Origin: Ophiostoma sp. CBS 140.51
Lineage: Eukaryota; Ascomycota; Sordariomycetes; Ophiostomatales; Ophiostomataceae
NCBI GenBank assembly: GCA_029298735.1
Contig: JANSLP010000017.1
Span: forward strand, 124,001 to 188,000
Direction of reading: 5' to 3'
DNA length: 64,000 bases
Positions within the stretch are counted from its first letter, which is position 1; every line of letters begins with the position of its first letter. Position numbers and translations under genes: made by a program. Below the pieces are notes generated by a model, which was given only the letters and a program-made list of their open reading frames with translations, had not been told where the DNA came from and made no database searches. Shown here in pieces: positions 31,786 to 42,616 of the stretch.

Positions 31786-32611
31786 GTCTTTATGTCTCTG
31801 ATCTGAGCGAACTTGAGGGGTGTAAAAGTGGCTGTTTTTCGTGAAGATGTCGCACAACTATCTCGGTATGGCACATTGATTCGATAAGTATGCTTGTCTA
31901 GGTGGCCCGGAATTGCGAAGGAAAAGAAGTGGAAAAGTAGGAAGGCAAAAACAAACAAGGAAAAGGAAAAAGAGAAGCCCAGGAGTGACGTAGAAATGGG
32001 AAGATGAAAATAGAAAGAAAATAGAAAGAAGAACGCCGAAAATGCCGTGTATTTTGAAGTCTATGCGTTGCGCTTGTCGTGAGAGTGCCGTTTTCGATAG
32101 CTCTCCGTACGAAGACAGTTTGAAGCTTGGTGGCTTGGTGTCAAGGTTCAAAATGTCGCGGGTTTGTGACAAAGACAATTATCACGAGCATACTGCAAGG
32201 AAAGAAATGCATCAAACTCCAAACTTTTTTAGCCCCTGAAAGTCAGATGTTCTTAACACGAATCTGAGTTGCCTCTGAGGGAAGGAACGACGATGCTGAG
32301 TTCCAAATAAGGAAGGTTTGAGGGGCAAGCGAATTACACGGCAGGCGTGTGCCAGCACCTGGCCTGAGAGAACCCACTCCATACTGGTGGGTCGCGTGGT
32401 CACGTGTGACCATCCGTGAAATCGGGACCCAGAAAAATCGGTTACAGCACTGTTCCAATTGGCCGCTAATTTTTTTTTGAGAGCTTCGACTTTCCTCGTC
32501 AGTCGAACGACATCGCGAGATCGACCAAGAAGAGAGGACGGCGACGAACAGCGACGGCGAGCCATTGACCCTCCGAAGTCCCCGACATACCTTTCCACAC
32601 ACAACCTCGAC
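31786..32611. promoter_or_regulatory. Divergent promoter region KAR5 / MRPL6
   Basis: No gene is supported. It contains the E-box CACGTG at 32401-32406, set in an imperfect inverted repeat (GGTCA...TGACC), and the CCAAT-box palindrome CCAATTGG at 32455-32462, both 150-210 bp upstream of MRPL6. A purine-rich stretch lies at 31920-32030. Confidence 0.5.
32401..32406. promoter_or_regulatory. CACGTG E-box upstream of MRPL6
   Basis: Palindromic CACGTG about 205 bp before the MRPL6 ATG. bHLH factors of the Cbf1/USF class bind this core in fungi. A similar element occurs before the complex I gene in this window. Confidence 0.45.
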
Positions 32612-33452
32612 ATGTTCGCCCCAAGACGAGGGCAGGCGCTCGCAAGAGCAGCCGGGTGCTCGGTTGCGGCCGCCGCAGCTTCGGCAACGAGAACGACGAC
32701 CACCTCGCGCATGGCCCTGCCAGCAATCTCTGTTGCCTCCCAACAATGCACTCGTGCCTTTTCGGCGACAACAGCGCAAAACTCCAAGCTCGGCCGGACA
32801 CCCATCTCGATCCCGCCCAACGTGGAGCTGACAATTGGCGAGCCGATTATCAAAAAGGACCCGACCACATACCTGCGGGTGCCGCGGAGGACGATATCGG
32901 TGCAGGGCCCGCTGGGCCAGCTGCAGCTGACGATGCCACCGTTTGTCCACCTCGAACACGACGCCAACTCACGGCGCCTTTCGCTGAGCGTCGACAACCG
33001 CCAGCTCGCGCAGCAGCGGGAGATGTGGGGTGAGTACAGACGCACGGCGGGAGAAGAGACTCTGAACATACACTGACTTTGTAGGAACGATGTGGGCACT
33101 TATCAACCGGCACATTATTGGCGTGTCCGAGGGCCACACGGCCGTGCTGCGGCTGGTCGGTATCGGTTACCGTGCGACCGTGGAGGAGCGGCCCGAGCTA
33201 GAGACGTACCCGGGCCAAAAGTTTGTTGTGCTCAAGCTGGGCTTCAACCACCCGGTGGAGATGGGTGTGCCCAAGGGTATCTCGGCCAGCACACCGCAGC
33301 CGACACGTGTGCTGCTCGAGGGTATCGACCGTGAAGAGCTTATGACGTTTGCGGCAAGCATACGCAGATGGCGGCGGCCAGAGCCCTACAAGGGTAAGGG
33401 TATCTTTGTCAACGAGGAGACGATCAAGCTGAAGCAGAAGAAGATCAAATAG
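32612..33452 (+). CDS. MRPL6: Mitochondrial large-subunit ribosomal protein uL6m
   Basis: Exon 1 is 32612-33029. The intron is 33030-33084 (GTGAGT, branch CACTGAC, acceptor TGTAG) and exon 2 is 33085-33452, giving 261 residues. The first 60 residues are Arg/Ala/Ser/Thr-rich without acidic residues, a mitochondrial targeting sequence. The L6 fold follows in two repeats: IGEPIIKKDPTTYLRVPRRT with GPLGQLQLTMP, then GVSEGHTAVLRLVGIGYRA, VLKLGFNHPVEMGVPKGI and the C-terminal signature RRPEPYKGKGIFVNEE. It belongs to the mitoribosome large subunit near the factor-binding site. Family identity is clear from the C-terminal PEPYKGKGI motif. Confidence 0.95.
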
Positions 33453-33841
33453 ACGGTGTGCGCAGGGTGTTTCTGTGTGTGTGCTGTTTCTTTCTTCTTT
33501 GATGTATGGACAATTGGAGAAGAGCAAAAAAAAGCACTGCGCATTGTATGTATAATATATTCATCTATTTTTTTGGTATGGGTTGTAAACTACACTATGG
33601 ACCATCCTTTTTCAAGAAAGAACAAAATTGCTATGACATGCACATTGTTGATGCCATTGGCTTCCAAAACCTCCCATAGTCATCTACTATGTTTTGGGGG
33701 TAACAGGCCGCACGTGAACAATTTTCGTTTGGAGGCACGCGACCGACCGCCGCCTCGAAGTTTCATTTTCAAGACTAACATCTTTCTCAAAATCTCATTC
33801 TCTAGAATCTCTTTATGTGCTAGTCTTCCCAGTTCATCCAA
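33453..33841. other. Intergenic, convergent gene ends
   Basis: The 3' flanks of MRPL6 and MET22. AT-rich, nothing else supported. Confidence 0.4.
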
Positions 33842-35203
33842 CTACGGCGAGACCTTGAGGACCGTCTGCACAACAGTCAGCACATTTTCGTGAATGTTCT
33901 TGGGCGCTGCCACGACACCCTTATTCTCGGCCAGCGTCCGGCCGCGGCTGAAATCGAGCCGGCGACCCAGCGTGTCCGTCACCTCGCCACCGGCCTCGCG
34001 CACAATCAGGTCGCCCGCCGCGTGGTCCCAAATCTTTTCTTGATAGGTTGCCGACACGGGGAGGCGCAGGTAAATGTCGCCCGCACCGCGCGCGATCGAG
34101 CCGTACTTGGCTTGCGAGTCCATACGCACGCTCGGCTTGGTGATTCCCAGCATGCGGGCAATCTCCGCCGACTCGGTCTGGTTTGAGTGGCCGGCCTCGA
34201 CGCTCTCGCAAAACGACGCCTCCGCCAGGCCGTTTGTGCTGGACAACGCGTTCATGCGGATCTCGCGGCTAGGAGCCACGTTGCCCGTCGTCAGGGGCCG
34301 GCTGTAGGCGCCGTCGTCCTTGACGGCCGAGAAGAGGACGCCGACGTTGCTGCCCTCGTCGGTCTGGTTGGCGCCGACATCGGCCGTCAGCTTGACGGCA
34401 TCGTCGGTCGGCAGGTTGGGGCAGCCAAGCACGCCAACCTTGACGTCGCCGTCGACAATCAAGCCAACACAGACGGCGTACTGGCCGCCGCGCAAGAAGC
34501 CCTTGGTGCCGTCAATGGGGTCAATCGTCCAAATGCGGCCCTTAGCGCCGCCGTTGCTCTTGCCCTGGTCGAGCAGGTCGAGCATGGCGTCCACGTTGGG
34601 GATGGGACCACCCAGAGCCTCCTCGGCAGCAGCATCGTCGAGCTTGGCGTTCTGAACAAAGCCCCAGATGGTGTCCCGCAGGTTGGCGTCGGAGCGCAGT
34701 TGGTCGGCCTCCTCTTCGGCGACGATCTCATCGGTGGGGAAGTGGTGACGCAGGGCAGAGATAATGAGGGCCTGTGCGCCAAAGTCGCCAATGGTGACGG
34801 GCGACTTGTCGTCCTTGGAAACAGTGCCCTTGGCCTTCTCGTGGAATACACGCTTGGTGAGGATGGCAGCACGCTGGACGGCTAACTGGGCCACCTGCAG
34901 CTCCTTAACGTATGCTGGGCTCGCCATGTTTGCGGTAGAAGTACAAGTAGAGGTAGAGGTGAAGAACCGGGTCTGGGGGAGATATTGGCAGGCCTTGGAA
35001 ACCCACGTTCGACGGACGAGGAGGAGAGCGAAGGCCAGGGCGAGAAGCGAGAGGGTGAGGAGCTTGCGGAAGGAGAAGAAGTGCTTGTCGCGGGGATAAT
35101 GATGCTGTCGTCTCGGTACGCTCGCCGGGACGGTGGTGTCTGTACGTATGTTGCCGTCGGAGGAGGGGTGTTGGTTATCTTCCTGTTTCGTGGCGTCGTG
35201 CAT
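33842..35203 (-). CDS. MET22: 3'(2'),5'-bisphosphate nucleotidase (Met22/Hal2-type)
   Basis: A single exon of 453 residues from ATG 35203. The catalytic domain begins near Met93 (MASPAYVKELQVAQLAVQ), the usual start of the family, and has all Li-sensitive phosphatase motifs: the AEEEAD metal ligands (163-165), WTIDPIDGTKGF (Asp228, Asp231) and IWDHAAGD (Asp393). The enzyme turns 3'-phosphoadenosine 5'-phosphate and PAPS into AMP or APS, protecting sulfate assimilation and RNA turnover from PAP; it is inhibited by Li+ and Na+. The 92-residue extension ahead of Met93 carries a membrane-spanning stretch (LLTLSLLALAFALLLV) followed by Arg-Arg. It may be a membrane anchor or organelle signal, or translation may use the inner ATG (34927). 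Confidence 0.93.
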   Translation of the reverse strand: MHDATKQEDNQHPSSDGNIRTDTTVPASVPRRQHHYPRDKHFFSFRKLLTLSLLALAFALLLVRRTWVSKACQYLPQTRFFTSTSTCTSTANMASPAYVKELQVAQLAVQRAAILTKRVFHEKAKGTVSKDDKSPVTIGDFGAQALIISALRHHFPTDEIVAEEEADQLRSDANLRDTIWGFVQNAKLDDAAAEEALGGPIPNVDAMLDLLDQGKSNGGAKGRIWTIDPIDGTKGFLRGGQYAVCVGLIVDGDVKVGVLGCPNLPTDDAVKLTADVGANQTDEGSNVGVLFSAVKDDGAYSRPLTTGNVAPSREIRMNALSSTNGLAEASFCESVEAGHSNQTESAEIARMLGITKPSVRMDSQAKYGSIARGAGDIYLRLPVSATYQEKIWDHAAGDLIVREAGGEVTDTLGRRLDFSRGRTLAENKGVVAAPKNIHENVLTVVQTVLKVSP

Positions 35204-36160
35204 GAGGGAAATAGGGAAATTGTATGGATGCTTGCTAGCTGTCGTCGTTCAGTGGGTAGCTCCTGCAGATTTTCACATTTTCGTCAGGCCGCGTAAGGCG
35301 AGCAATGATGTAAATGGGCAAGAGCTAGTGACTACCCCGCTGGTCTACGATGCGCTGTCGCTGCCGGGCTCCACACAATTGCAGAGTTCTTAAGTTGAGT
35401 TCTCTTGATAGACTGTAAAGCATCTGTGCTAATTGTTCTCACTTTACTAGATTTCGGATAATGTTACTGCGCTTTCTTGGATTAAATATTTCGATTGAAT
35501 TTATTCTGTGATATTCATAAGTTTGTAGCTTGGCTGGAAGTAAATAAATGCAGACTCGGTCACATGTATCTTCTTCACCCAATTCAGTACGAAAGATACT
35601 TCGAGTGGAATTGCCGTTGAACTGCACTGCAGGGAAGGCACGACCTAGCAACGAGGCAGTAGCACGCGGCCCAAGCACAGCAACGCCAGTGCAAAATAGG
35701 CGCCCTATTGGTTCCTGTAACTGCCCCTGTCATAAATCGCCCTCTCTGTTGGTTCTACTTTTCTGAAAGCAACCTTTTCACCACAACACAAAACGACAAC
35801 GTTCTTTGTTTCGACTTTATTTTGACTTTCCTTTCACGCATAGCGGCCCTATTGATGACTTGACGACCCGGAAACGATTCTTATTTTCTCGCCCTCACCA
35901 CAACCCCCCTCGCGTGTTTCTAATCTACGCTTCTCCCTTGTCTCGACAAATCTTCTCGATTTCCACGTTTGACAGCCTTGTTTTGAAAAGCACCAGAACC
36001 GACGGCCACGACACAGAAAGCCTGGAAAAGCAAGCGACGACAGGACGGCATTGACAGTTTGCGACGCGGCATTGCAAGGCCCTATTCTGAGCGCCCCCCG
36101 GGTCACCAAACGACGGACAGAAACCGCCTGTTCGAAAACACAGAAAAATACACAGAAAAC
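35204..36160. other. Divergent promoter region MET22 / C3HC protein
   Basis: It separates the two divergent genes. The plus-strand leader before 36161 is C/T- and A-rich, a common fungal 5' UTR composition. No gene is supported. Confidence 0.4.
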
Positions 36161-38020
36161 ATGAATGCGACGAAGCGGAAATTCAACGCCCTCCTCCAGG
36201 GGATCGGCACACGATCTACCGGTTCCGTTTCAACGACTGATAAGAACGATCCCTCGCGCCCATCTTCATTAGATCTCGGCTGGGGTGGCATTGGAGTTGG
36301 TATTGTTGGAGAGCGTGAGAGCAGCACAACTCGACTTTCGACTTTGACACCTCCAAGAGCTGGACTCGAGGCAGACACGACGGCAGCAACTACATCAACA
36401 GCAGGAGCTACAAGACCATCCGACATGTTGCTCTCTTCCCCTTCACGAACGGCTACGGCCACGACGACGACGACACCAAGCTCGGCGGCAGCCAGCCTCG
36501 AGTTCCTTGCGAAACGGCGACGCATCGCTAACGGCGGTGCAACCCTGCGCGATACGACGGGCAACGCAGCCGTGACGCCGTCAAACAGCATCCTGCGCAA
36601 ATGGGGGACAAGCACGACCAAGACGCCTACGGGCCAAAAGCCGGGTCAGACACACGGCTCAGCAGCAGCACTGCCTGCACCGCGGTACTGCCCAGGCGAC
36701 CGCGACCAGCTGCTCCGGCGGCTGGCCACGTTCCAGGAATTGACTGACTGGACGCCCAAGCCAGACCGAATCAACGAGATTGAGTGGGCCAAGCGCGGCT
36801 GGGTGTGCCAGGGAAAGGAACGGCTGCGGTGTACGCTGTGCAGCAAAGAGCTGGTGGTGCAGCTGGGTCGCACCAAGGGTGGCGAGACCGGGGACAAGAG
36901 CAGCTCAAAACCCGAGTCGGCCGAGGCGGCTGAGGCAGCAGAGGCGGCTGTGCTGGACAAGTACGTCGACCTGGTCGTGACGGCACATGAGGAGGACTGT
37001 CTCTGGCGCAAAAAGGGCTGCGATGACAGCTTGCTCCGTCTGCAGTTGGCCAGCCCCAAACAGGCGCTCGCCGACCTCCGTCAACGCTACGATGAGCTGT
37101 GCGTTCGCAAGGACTTCTTGCCTTACGAGTTCAACCTGCGACTGCCCGAGGGCCTTGACATTAATGCTGTTCTTGCGACGCTTCCCCCGACGTTCTTCGA
37201 CGCACCCTCAACAGCGACTTCCACTACAGCACCCGCCACTACTTCCGTCTCCACCTCCTCTACCACACCCAACCGTGTTGCACTTGCTCTGGCTGTCATG
37301 GGCTGGCAGGGCCTGACCAACAGTCGCATTGGCGCCGTGCCCAACTCGGCATCGTGCCACTCCTGCCTGCGCCGCCTTGGCTTGTGGATGTTTAAGAGCA
37401 AGCAGGTCGACCTCGAGACAAACACGGTGCTCGAGCCGGCGCCGATGGACCACCTGAATGCTTTGCGTGAGCACCGCTTCTTCTGTCCGTGGAAGAATGG
37501 CTCTGTGCAGCGGAACCCTGGTGCACGGTCGATTCGGAACGGCAAGAGCGGCGCTGCGGCTGAGCCGACACCGGGCTGGGATGTTCTGGTGCAGATGCTC
37601 AAGAACGATGCCTACCTGCGCAACCGGATGACAGCTGGACCAACTTCTAGCCGGCTACCGCCTAATACGCCGTCAAAGGCTACACCAGGCGCAGCAACAG
37701 TGACGCCCGGTCGTCGGCCTGCCACTGCTGTCGATGCAGATGGCAGTATCACTGGCACACCCGGCACACTGCTTGGGACACCAAACACACCGGGCACGGG
37801 GAGTGGCATCTTTGGCGACCGCGAGGCGCGGGAAGAAGACGATGCGGCGCGGGATGCCAAGGACAAGGAACGGTGGGCACGTCTTCGGCGGGTCAAGAGC
37901 TTGTTTGACACCAAGGGCACCATGGCCAAAAAGCTGAAGCGGGCGGGTGTGGGTAGCACGAGTCGGCCGGGTACGGGACATTCGCAGTCATCGCTGCGTC
38001 CCGAGAGCCAGGGTCAGTGA
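36161..38020 (+). CDS. C3HC zinc-finger protein (Rsm1/NIPA-like)
   Basis: A single exon of 619 residues. The frame is open to 36059 but the first ATG is at 36161 (MNATKRKFNALLQG). After a disordered Ser/Thr-rich part, the C3HC domain spans about 175-330: YCPGDRDQLLRRLATFQEL, then WVCQGKERLRCTLCSKEL and TAHEEDCLWRKKGCD, giving the Cys/His ligands. A second Rsm1-type block at 400-445 has SCHSCLRRLGLWMF and HRFFCPWKNG. A disordered tail follows (Thr/Pro/Gly, then charged RARLRR-like helix). S. pombe Rsm1 acts in mRNA export and vertebrate NIPA in an SCF ubiquitin ligase; which applies here cannot be read. Confidence 0.9.
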   Translation: MNATKRKFNALLQGIGTRSTGSVSTTDKNDPSRPSSLDLGWGGIGVGIVGERESSTTRLSTLTPPRAGLEADTTAATTSTAGATRPSDMLLSSPSRTATATTTTTPSSAAASLEFLAKRRRIANGGATLRDTTGNAAVTPSNSILRKWGTSTTKTPTGQKPGQTHGSAAALPAPRYCPGDRDQLLRRLATFQELTDWTPKPDRINEIEWAKRGWVCQGKERLRCTLCSKELVVQLGRTKGGETGDKSSSKPESAEAAEAAEAAVLDKYVDLVVTAHEEDCLWRKKGCDDSLLRLQLASPKQALADLRQRYDELCVRKDFLPYEFNLRLPEGLDINAVLATLPPTFFDAPSTATSTTAPATTSVSTSSTTPNRVALALAVMGWQGLTNSRIGAVPNSASCHSCLRRLGLWMFKSKQVDLETNTVLEPAPMDHLNALREHRFFCPWKNGSVQRNPGARSIRNGKSGAAAEPTPGWDVLVQMLKNDAYLRNRMTAGPTSSRLPPNTPSKATPGAATVTPGRRPATAVDADGSITGTPGTLLGTPNTPGTGSGIFGDREAREEDDAARDAKDKERWARLRRVKSLFDTKGTMAKKLKRAGVGSTSRPGTGHSQSSLRPESQGQ

Positions 38021-38219
38021 TTTTGTGGTTGTCTCTGAATTTGATTTTAATAGAAGCAGGGAGAACTGGTTGGTTTAATCATGTAGCGAGCATAAAATGC
38101 ATAATATGGCCATATCTAACTCTAATTGAACGTCTATCGAATGGTTCCCTATAAATAAGGGAGAATATATGTGTCTATATCGTAATAAATCGTCGTCAAA
38201 AACCATTCCTTTATCGTCT

Positions 38220-39320
38220 TTACAGCTCCTTCTTCTCGTTTGCTGCCGGGTTGTGTTTTGCCTGGTGTTCTGCAGCCTTGGCTGCTGCTGCCGCTGCGAC
38301 TGCCGCCTCAGCTGCCGCTGCCTCCTTTGCGGCGGCCACCTCCTTTCCACACCGCAGCCACACATCGTAGCTCGTCAGCAGTGTCGTGAACAGCATGACA
38401 CCGCCCACTGTTGCCGGCCGCAGCGGTGTCCAACCAACAATGGCGCCCGGCAGAAGAGTATCCGCCGCATCAGCCACAACCTTGCGGCCCAGAACCACCA
38501 GCCGCGCCCGCAGTGACCGCAGCCACGAGCGCCGTGTCGCCATGCGGCCCTGCACGATACGGCGGAGGCGCAGTCTCTCTTCGTTGAGGCCTTCCGTTTT
38601 GTCACTGTCCGCATCCGCCTCGTCCCCCAGCTTGCTGCCCATGTTGCCCTGCTTCTCTTCTTCCGTGGGCGGCGGCATCGGCAGGTCCCGCGTCACATTG
38701 GCCATACGCACGAGCGTGGCAGCCACAGCACAGCTCAGTGACAAGAACCAGTACCGCTGGCCCTCGACGTTCAAGTAGTTGGCGCGTTCGAGGCCCCAGA
38801 CGGCAAGTCCGGGCACGTTCAAGGCGTCGACAATGGTGGCCGTCTCCAAGATCAAGTAGATGCCAGCAAACGTGCGTGCAAACGCGTCCAGCCAGGGGTC
38901 AAGCCGCACCCGCTTTCTCTTCTTCTCGCCTACCGGCTCGCCAGCCGGCCCACCCCCCAACAGGGCAGTCCACGACTTGTGCGCGGCGTAAAAGCTCTCA
39001 ATAAAACGAAACATGCGGGAGAAGCGGCGGCCGAGGTTGACGCGGTGGGCGGCGCCCGTGAGCATGAGGACAGTGGACTCGTGGGCGGAAACACTGGTGA
39101 TTTTGTCATGGAAGCTGCCCGTGTGCAAGAAGGTAGCGGCATAGCCGACGAGGACCGGCACGCTGACAACAATTAAGAGCAGCGAGTGGACGAGGCGCAG
39201 GATGCGCTCAAGGCCGACTGTCACGTATTAGTCAGTATGTGTGATGTAGATAGGAGCCTAGTGCATCAGCAAGGACATACTGGAGTCCGTCGTAAAGACG
39301 ATAAGCTGTTCTATCGACAT
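38220..39320 (-). CDS. PEX11-like peroxisomal membrane protein
   Basis: Exon 1 is 39320-39281 (MSIEQLIVFTTDS). The intron is 39280-39218 (GTATGT, branch TACTGAC, acceptor GACAG) and exon 2 is 39217-38220, giving 345 residues. PEX11-family features: an N-terminal amphipathic stretch around LERILRLVHSLLLIV, then LGRRFSRMFRFIESFYAAHKSW, and WLDAFARTFAGIYLILETAT. Hydrophobic segments follow at WFLSLSCAVAATLVRMA and near TPLRPATVGGVMLFTTLLTS. PEX11 proteins elongate and divide peroxisomes. The length (usual 230-300) and an inserted charged loop place it in the Pex11C-like fungal branch. The Ala-rich C-terminal helix followed by Lys/Glu is unusual. The 3' end lies 199 bp from the end of the C3HC gene. 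Confidence 0.82.
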
Positions 39321-40102
39321 GATGAGAGCCGAGATGTGTGTTGATATTTCATAAGAGAGATAAATGAAGCTGTTGATGTTGGTGACACAACGTGAAGGTA
39401 GTCAAGAAAGCACCAAAGTGAAATTGGAATAAGAGAAGACTGTCTGAAAGACAAGAAAGACACGCAAACACCAGAAAAAAGACCAAAAACACCGCGAAAC
39501 AGACGATGTCGCCGATATCGTGCAACTGAAATGGGTTGACCGCTCTCTTGTTTCTTGTTTTCTGTTGTGATTTTAAGGGTTTATCATCTCAGGTACCAGT
39601 TGCGCTAATTTTGTGGGCGGCCGTTGAGCAATTGGGCGGCTCGCTGTCTCCTTCCCAGGAGAAATTATCGCAGCAACTCGTGGTATGCCCCTGTAAATAT
39701 GGGCCCAGCTAGGCGTCATTGGCGACCAGTAGTGCTAAAGCCACTAAAAACACGGAAGTCCGTCGACAACATACGAAGCTTCGCATATATTTTCACTCAT
39801 CTGCAGCTCATTTTATGAAGAATTTAATGTAAATATAATCTCACCCAACAGCTCCTAACACGGGTTTAAATACAGGTGGTTTGTGTCTTTTTAAAAGATG
39901 GGAGAAGCAGGCGAGAGAAAGCAAGAAACTGAACAAAGAGCAAAAGAAAAAAAGACAAACGGAAAATGCAACAAGAAAATTTACACAAATGAATCCGTCC
40001 CGCTTCCTGTCTCTTTTGTCTTTTAAATAATTATTTTTTTTTGTGATTTTTTGGGCGGCATCAACTGCACCTTATGTTATACTCCCTCTTTCACGCAGCC
40101 GC
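39321..40102. other. Intergenic spacer
   Basis: The promoter side of the PEX11-like gene and 3' flank of complex I 51 kDa. AT-rich; 39900-39965 is purine-rich. No gene is supported. Confidence 0.4.
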
Positions 40103-41787
40103 TTACTGTCCCGGAGCAATCAGCTTGCCCTGCTGGCGTGCGTCGTGCGTCCAGCCACCAGCCAGCGCGGAGCCGCCGTTCTCGGCAGCAAACTTTTGCA
40201 TCCGCGCCTCGAGCTCTGGCCGGAAGTGGCGGATAAGACCCTGGATGGGCCAAGCGAAAGCCTCGCCGAGGGCTAAAGAAGTTAGCGATGAACATTCAAA
40301 TCAAATACGTTAGGGATGGTGGTGGCTTACCGCAAATGGTGTGACCCTCGACCTGCTTGGTGAGCTCCTGCAGCATGTCAATCTCGCGCTCGCGGCCCTG
40401 GCCCTTTTCGAACCGCGTCATGATCTGCTCCGTCCACTTGCTGCCCTCACGGCACGGCGTGCACTGGCCGCACGACTCGTGGCGGTAAAAGTGGCTCAGA
40501 CGGCTAATGGCGCGCACAACATCGGTGCTCTTGTCCATGACAATCACGGCGGCAGTGCCTAAACCCGACTGGCTGTCCTTGAGCGCGTCAAAGTCCATGA
40601 TCTGGTCGTCGCACATGTGCTTGGGCAGGATGGGCGTCGACGAGCCACCGGGAATGACGGCCAACAAATTGTCCCAGCCGCCGCGGACACCGCCGCAGTG
40701 CTTGTCAATCAGCTCGCGCATGGAAATGGACATTTCCTCCTCGACGGTGCAGGGGTTGTTGACGTGGCCGCTAATACAAAACAGTTTGGTGCCCTGGTTG
40801 CGCTCACGGCCGAAGCTGGCGAACCAGCTGCCACCGCGGCGGCAAATGGTGGGCGCGACAGCGACGGTCTCGACGTTGGTGACGGTGGATGGGCAGCCAA
40901 ACAGGCCGACGGCAGCGGGGAAGGGAGGCTTAAGACGCGGCTTGCCGGGCTTGCCCTCGAGCGACTCAATGAGCGACGTCTCCTCGCCGCACACGTAGGC
41001 GCCGGCGCCGCGGTGGATGTAGACGTCAAAGTCGTAGCCGGAGCCGCAGGCGTTCTTGCCAATGAGGCCGTCGGCGTACGCCTCGTTAATGGCCTTTTGC
41101 AGGACCTCGGCCTCATAAATAAACTCGCCGCGGATGTAAATGTAGGCGGCAGTGGCGTTCATGGCGCGACCGGAAATCAGGCAGCCCTCGACCAGCTTGT
41201 GGGGGTCCTTGCGCATAATCTCGCGGTCCTTGCACGTACCAGGCTCACCCTCATCGGCGTTGACCACGAGGTAGCGCGGCTTGTTGTCCTTGTCCCAATC
41301 CTTGAAGTTCATGAAGGACTATACTGTCAGTGCACATTCAATATGAAAACCGCCTCCAGGGAGGACTCACCCATTTCAGACCCGAGGGGAAACCGGCACC
41401 ACCGCGGCCGCGCAGACCCGATGCCTTGACCTCGTTGATAATCCAGTCGTGGCCCTTGAGGATAATCTCCTTGGTCTTGTGCCAGTCGCCCATCTTCTTT
41501 GCGTGCTTCAGATCCGGCGGGTAGCGGCCGTACAGGTTCTGGAAGATGCGGTCCTGGTCCTTGAGGCCGCCGTACACCCGCTTCTTGGGCTGCTCGGGGG
41601 TGGCATCCTGCACCGTGGCCATGGAGCGGCGCGATGACGACGAGAAGTTCCGGCGGGCCGGTAATGACGAGGGCGCAGATGTTGAAGAAGAGATGGAGGT
41701 GGTCGAGGAGATGGCGGGAGCGACGCGAGCGACGGCCGAAGCAGCCGACGCCGCCTTGGGAGCGGCAGATGCGCTGCGGGAGAGCAT
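40103..41787 (-). CDS. NUO51: NADH:ubiquinone oxidoreductase 51 kDa subunit (NDUFV1/NuoF)
   Basis: Exons 41787-41371, 41318-40331 and 40272-40103 (introns 52 and 58 nt; acceptors TATAG and TTTAG, the latter after a CGCTAAC branch), giving 524 residues. An Ala/Ser/Arg-rich mitochondrial presequence covers about the first 55 residues. The FMN/NADH site is present: LRGRGGAGFPSGLKW, NADEGEPGTCKDREI, GAGAYVCGEETSLIESLEG. The N3 [4Fe-4S] ligands are all kept: ESCGQCTPCREG gives Cys422, Cys425 and Cys428, and HTIC gives Cys468. This subunit accepts hydride from NADH through FMN in the matrix arm of complex I. It is divergent from dynactin p27 across an 829-bp spacer with CCAAT and E-box elements. 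Confidence 0.97.
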
Positions 41788-42616
41788 GTTGGGAGGTCGG
41801 GGTGGGTAGAGTAGACTGAGACGGATTGGTGATGTCGGAGTGGTGGTGGTCGAAAGTGGCGGGAAAGCCCTCGGCTGCTCAATTGAGCAGAATGCAGAAA
41901 CTATCAATCCAATGGAAGAGCCTGCCGGGCGGAGGTCGTCGGAGAAGGACGGGGATGGATATGTGTCCGGATGAGCGAGCGAGACGCAGGAAGTGGTGAA
42001 AAGAGGGACTTTTTTCACGCTGGAGCCGCCCCGTTGTCCGTTTCGTGGAGAGTCGGGAAAAGGCGAGCAAAAAAGCTGTGATGGGGGAACGGGGGGGAAA
42101 CCACCAACTTGAGCCGGGAAACTTCTCTCGCAGGTCACGTGAATGAAGCTGTGGAGACCCGCTAAGCCAATCAGCGTAGCTTGAAAGCTAATACTTGGAT
42201 GTCAAATGTGCGTACCACATTACACACAACGAGTTCATATAAAAGAGGTTTGTACGTTGTTTAATTTTGAGTAGATTTTCTATAGATTTAATGATACCGA
42301 TTTTAAAACCAATTGATGTTGACGTCGTCACATATCGGGCCCGGGTCGTTCGGCTGGGCCTTCCTTGGACGTTTTGGTGGACGTTGAACACTGCCGGGCG
42401 CTGATTGGCTACGCCCCTGAGCATCAAAAGACCCACTCTGCCATGCCACTCCAACGGAGCTTACCCTGAACAGGCCCACAGCTCTCAACGTCGGTTGACA
42501 ACGTCGGTTGACGACACGACAATATCAGCGCGTTTGCTTACTTTTTACGACTCGACGCAAAGCCTGGTTTACTCTACTTTTCACCGCCTATTTTTTTCGG
42601 CTACGCACCCTCCACC
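41788..42616. promoter_or_regulatory. Divergent promoter region NUO51 / dynactin p27
   Basis: It contains the palindrome TCACGTGA at 42135-42142 and CCAAT at 42167-42171, about 350-380 bp upstream of the NUO51 ATG. A second CCAAT in reverse (GATTGG) lies near 42403. No gene is supported. Confidence 0.5.
42135..42142. promoter_or_regulatory. TCACGTGA palindrome upstream of NUO51
   Basis: An eight-base perfect palindrome with the CACGTG core bound by Cbf1-like bHLH factors, 25 bp from a CCAAT box (Hap-complex site). The same pairing occurs before MRPL6. Confidence 0.45.

Noticed and set aside
34187..34885. Plus-strand frame of 232 codons over MET22
   Set aside because: Antisense shadow of the catalytic domain.
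40617..41429. Plus-strand frame of 270 codons over complex I 51 kDa
   Set aside because: Antisense shadow of a highly conserved gene, crossing its intron.
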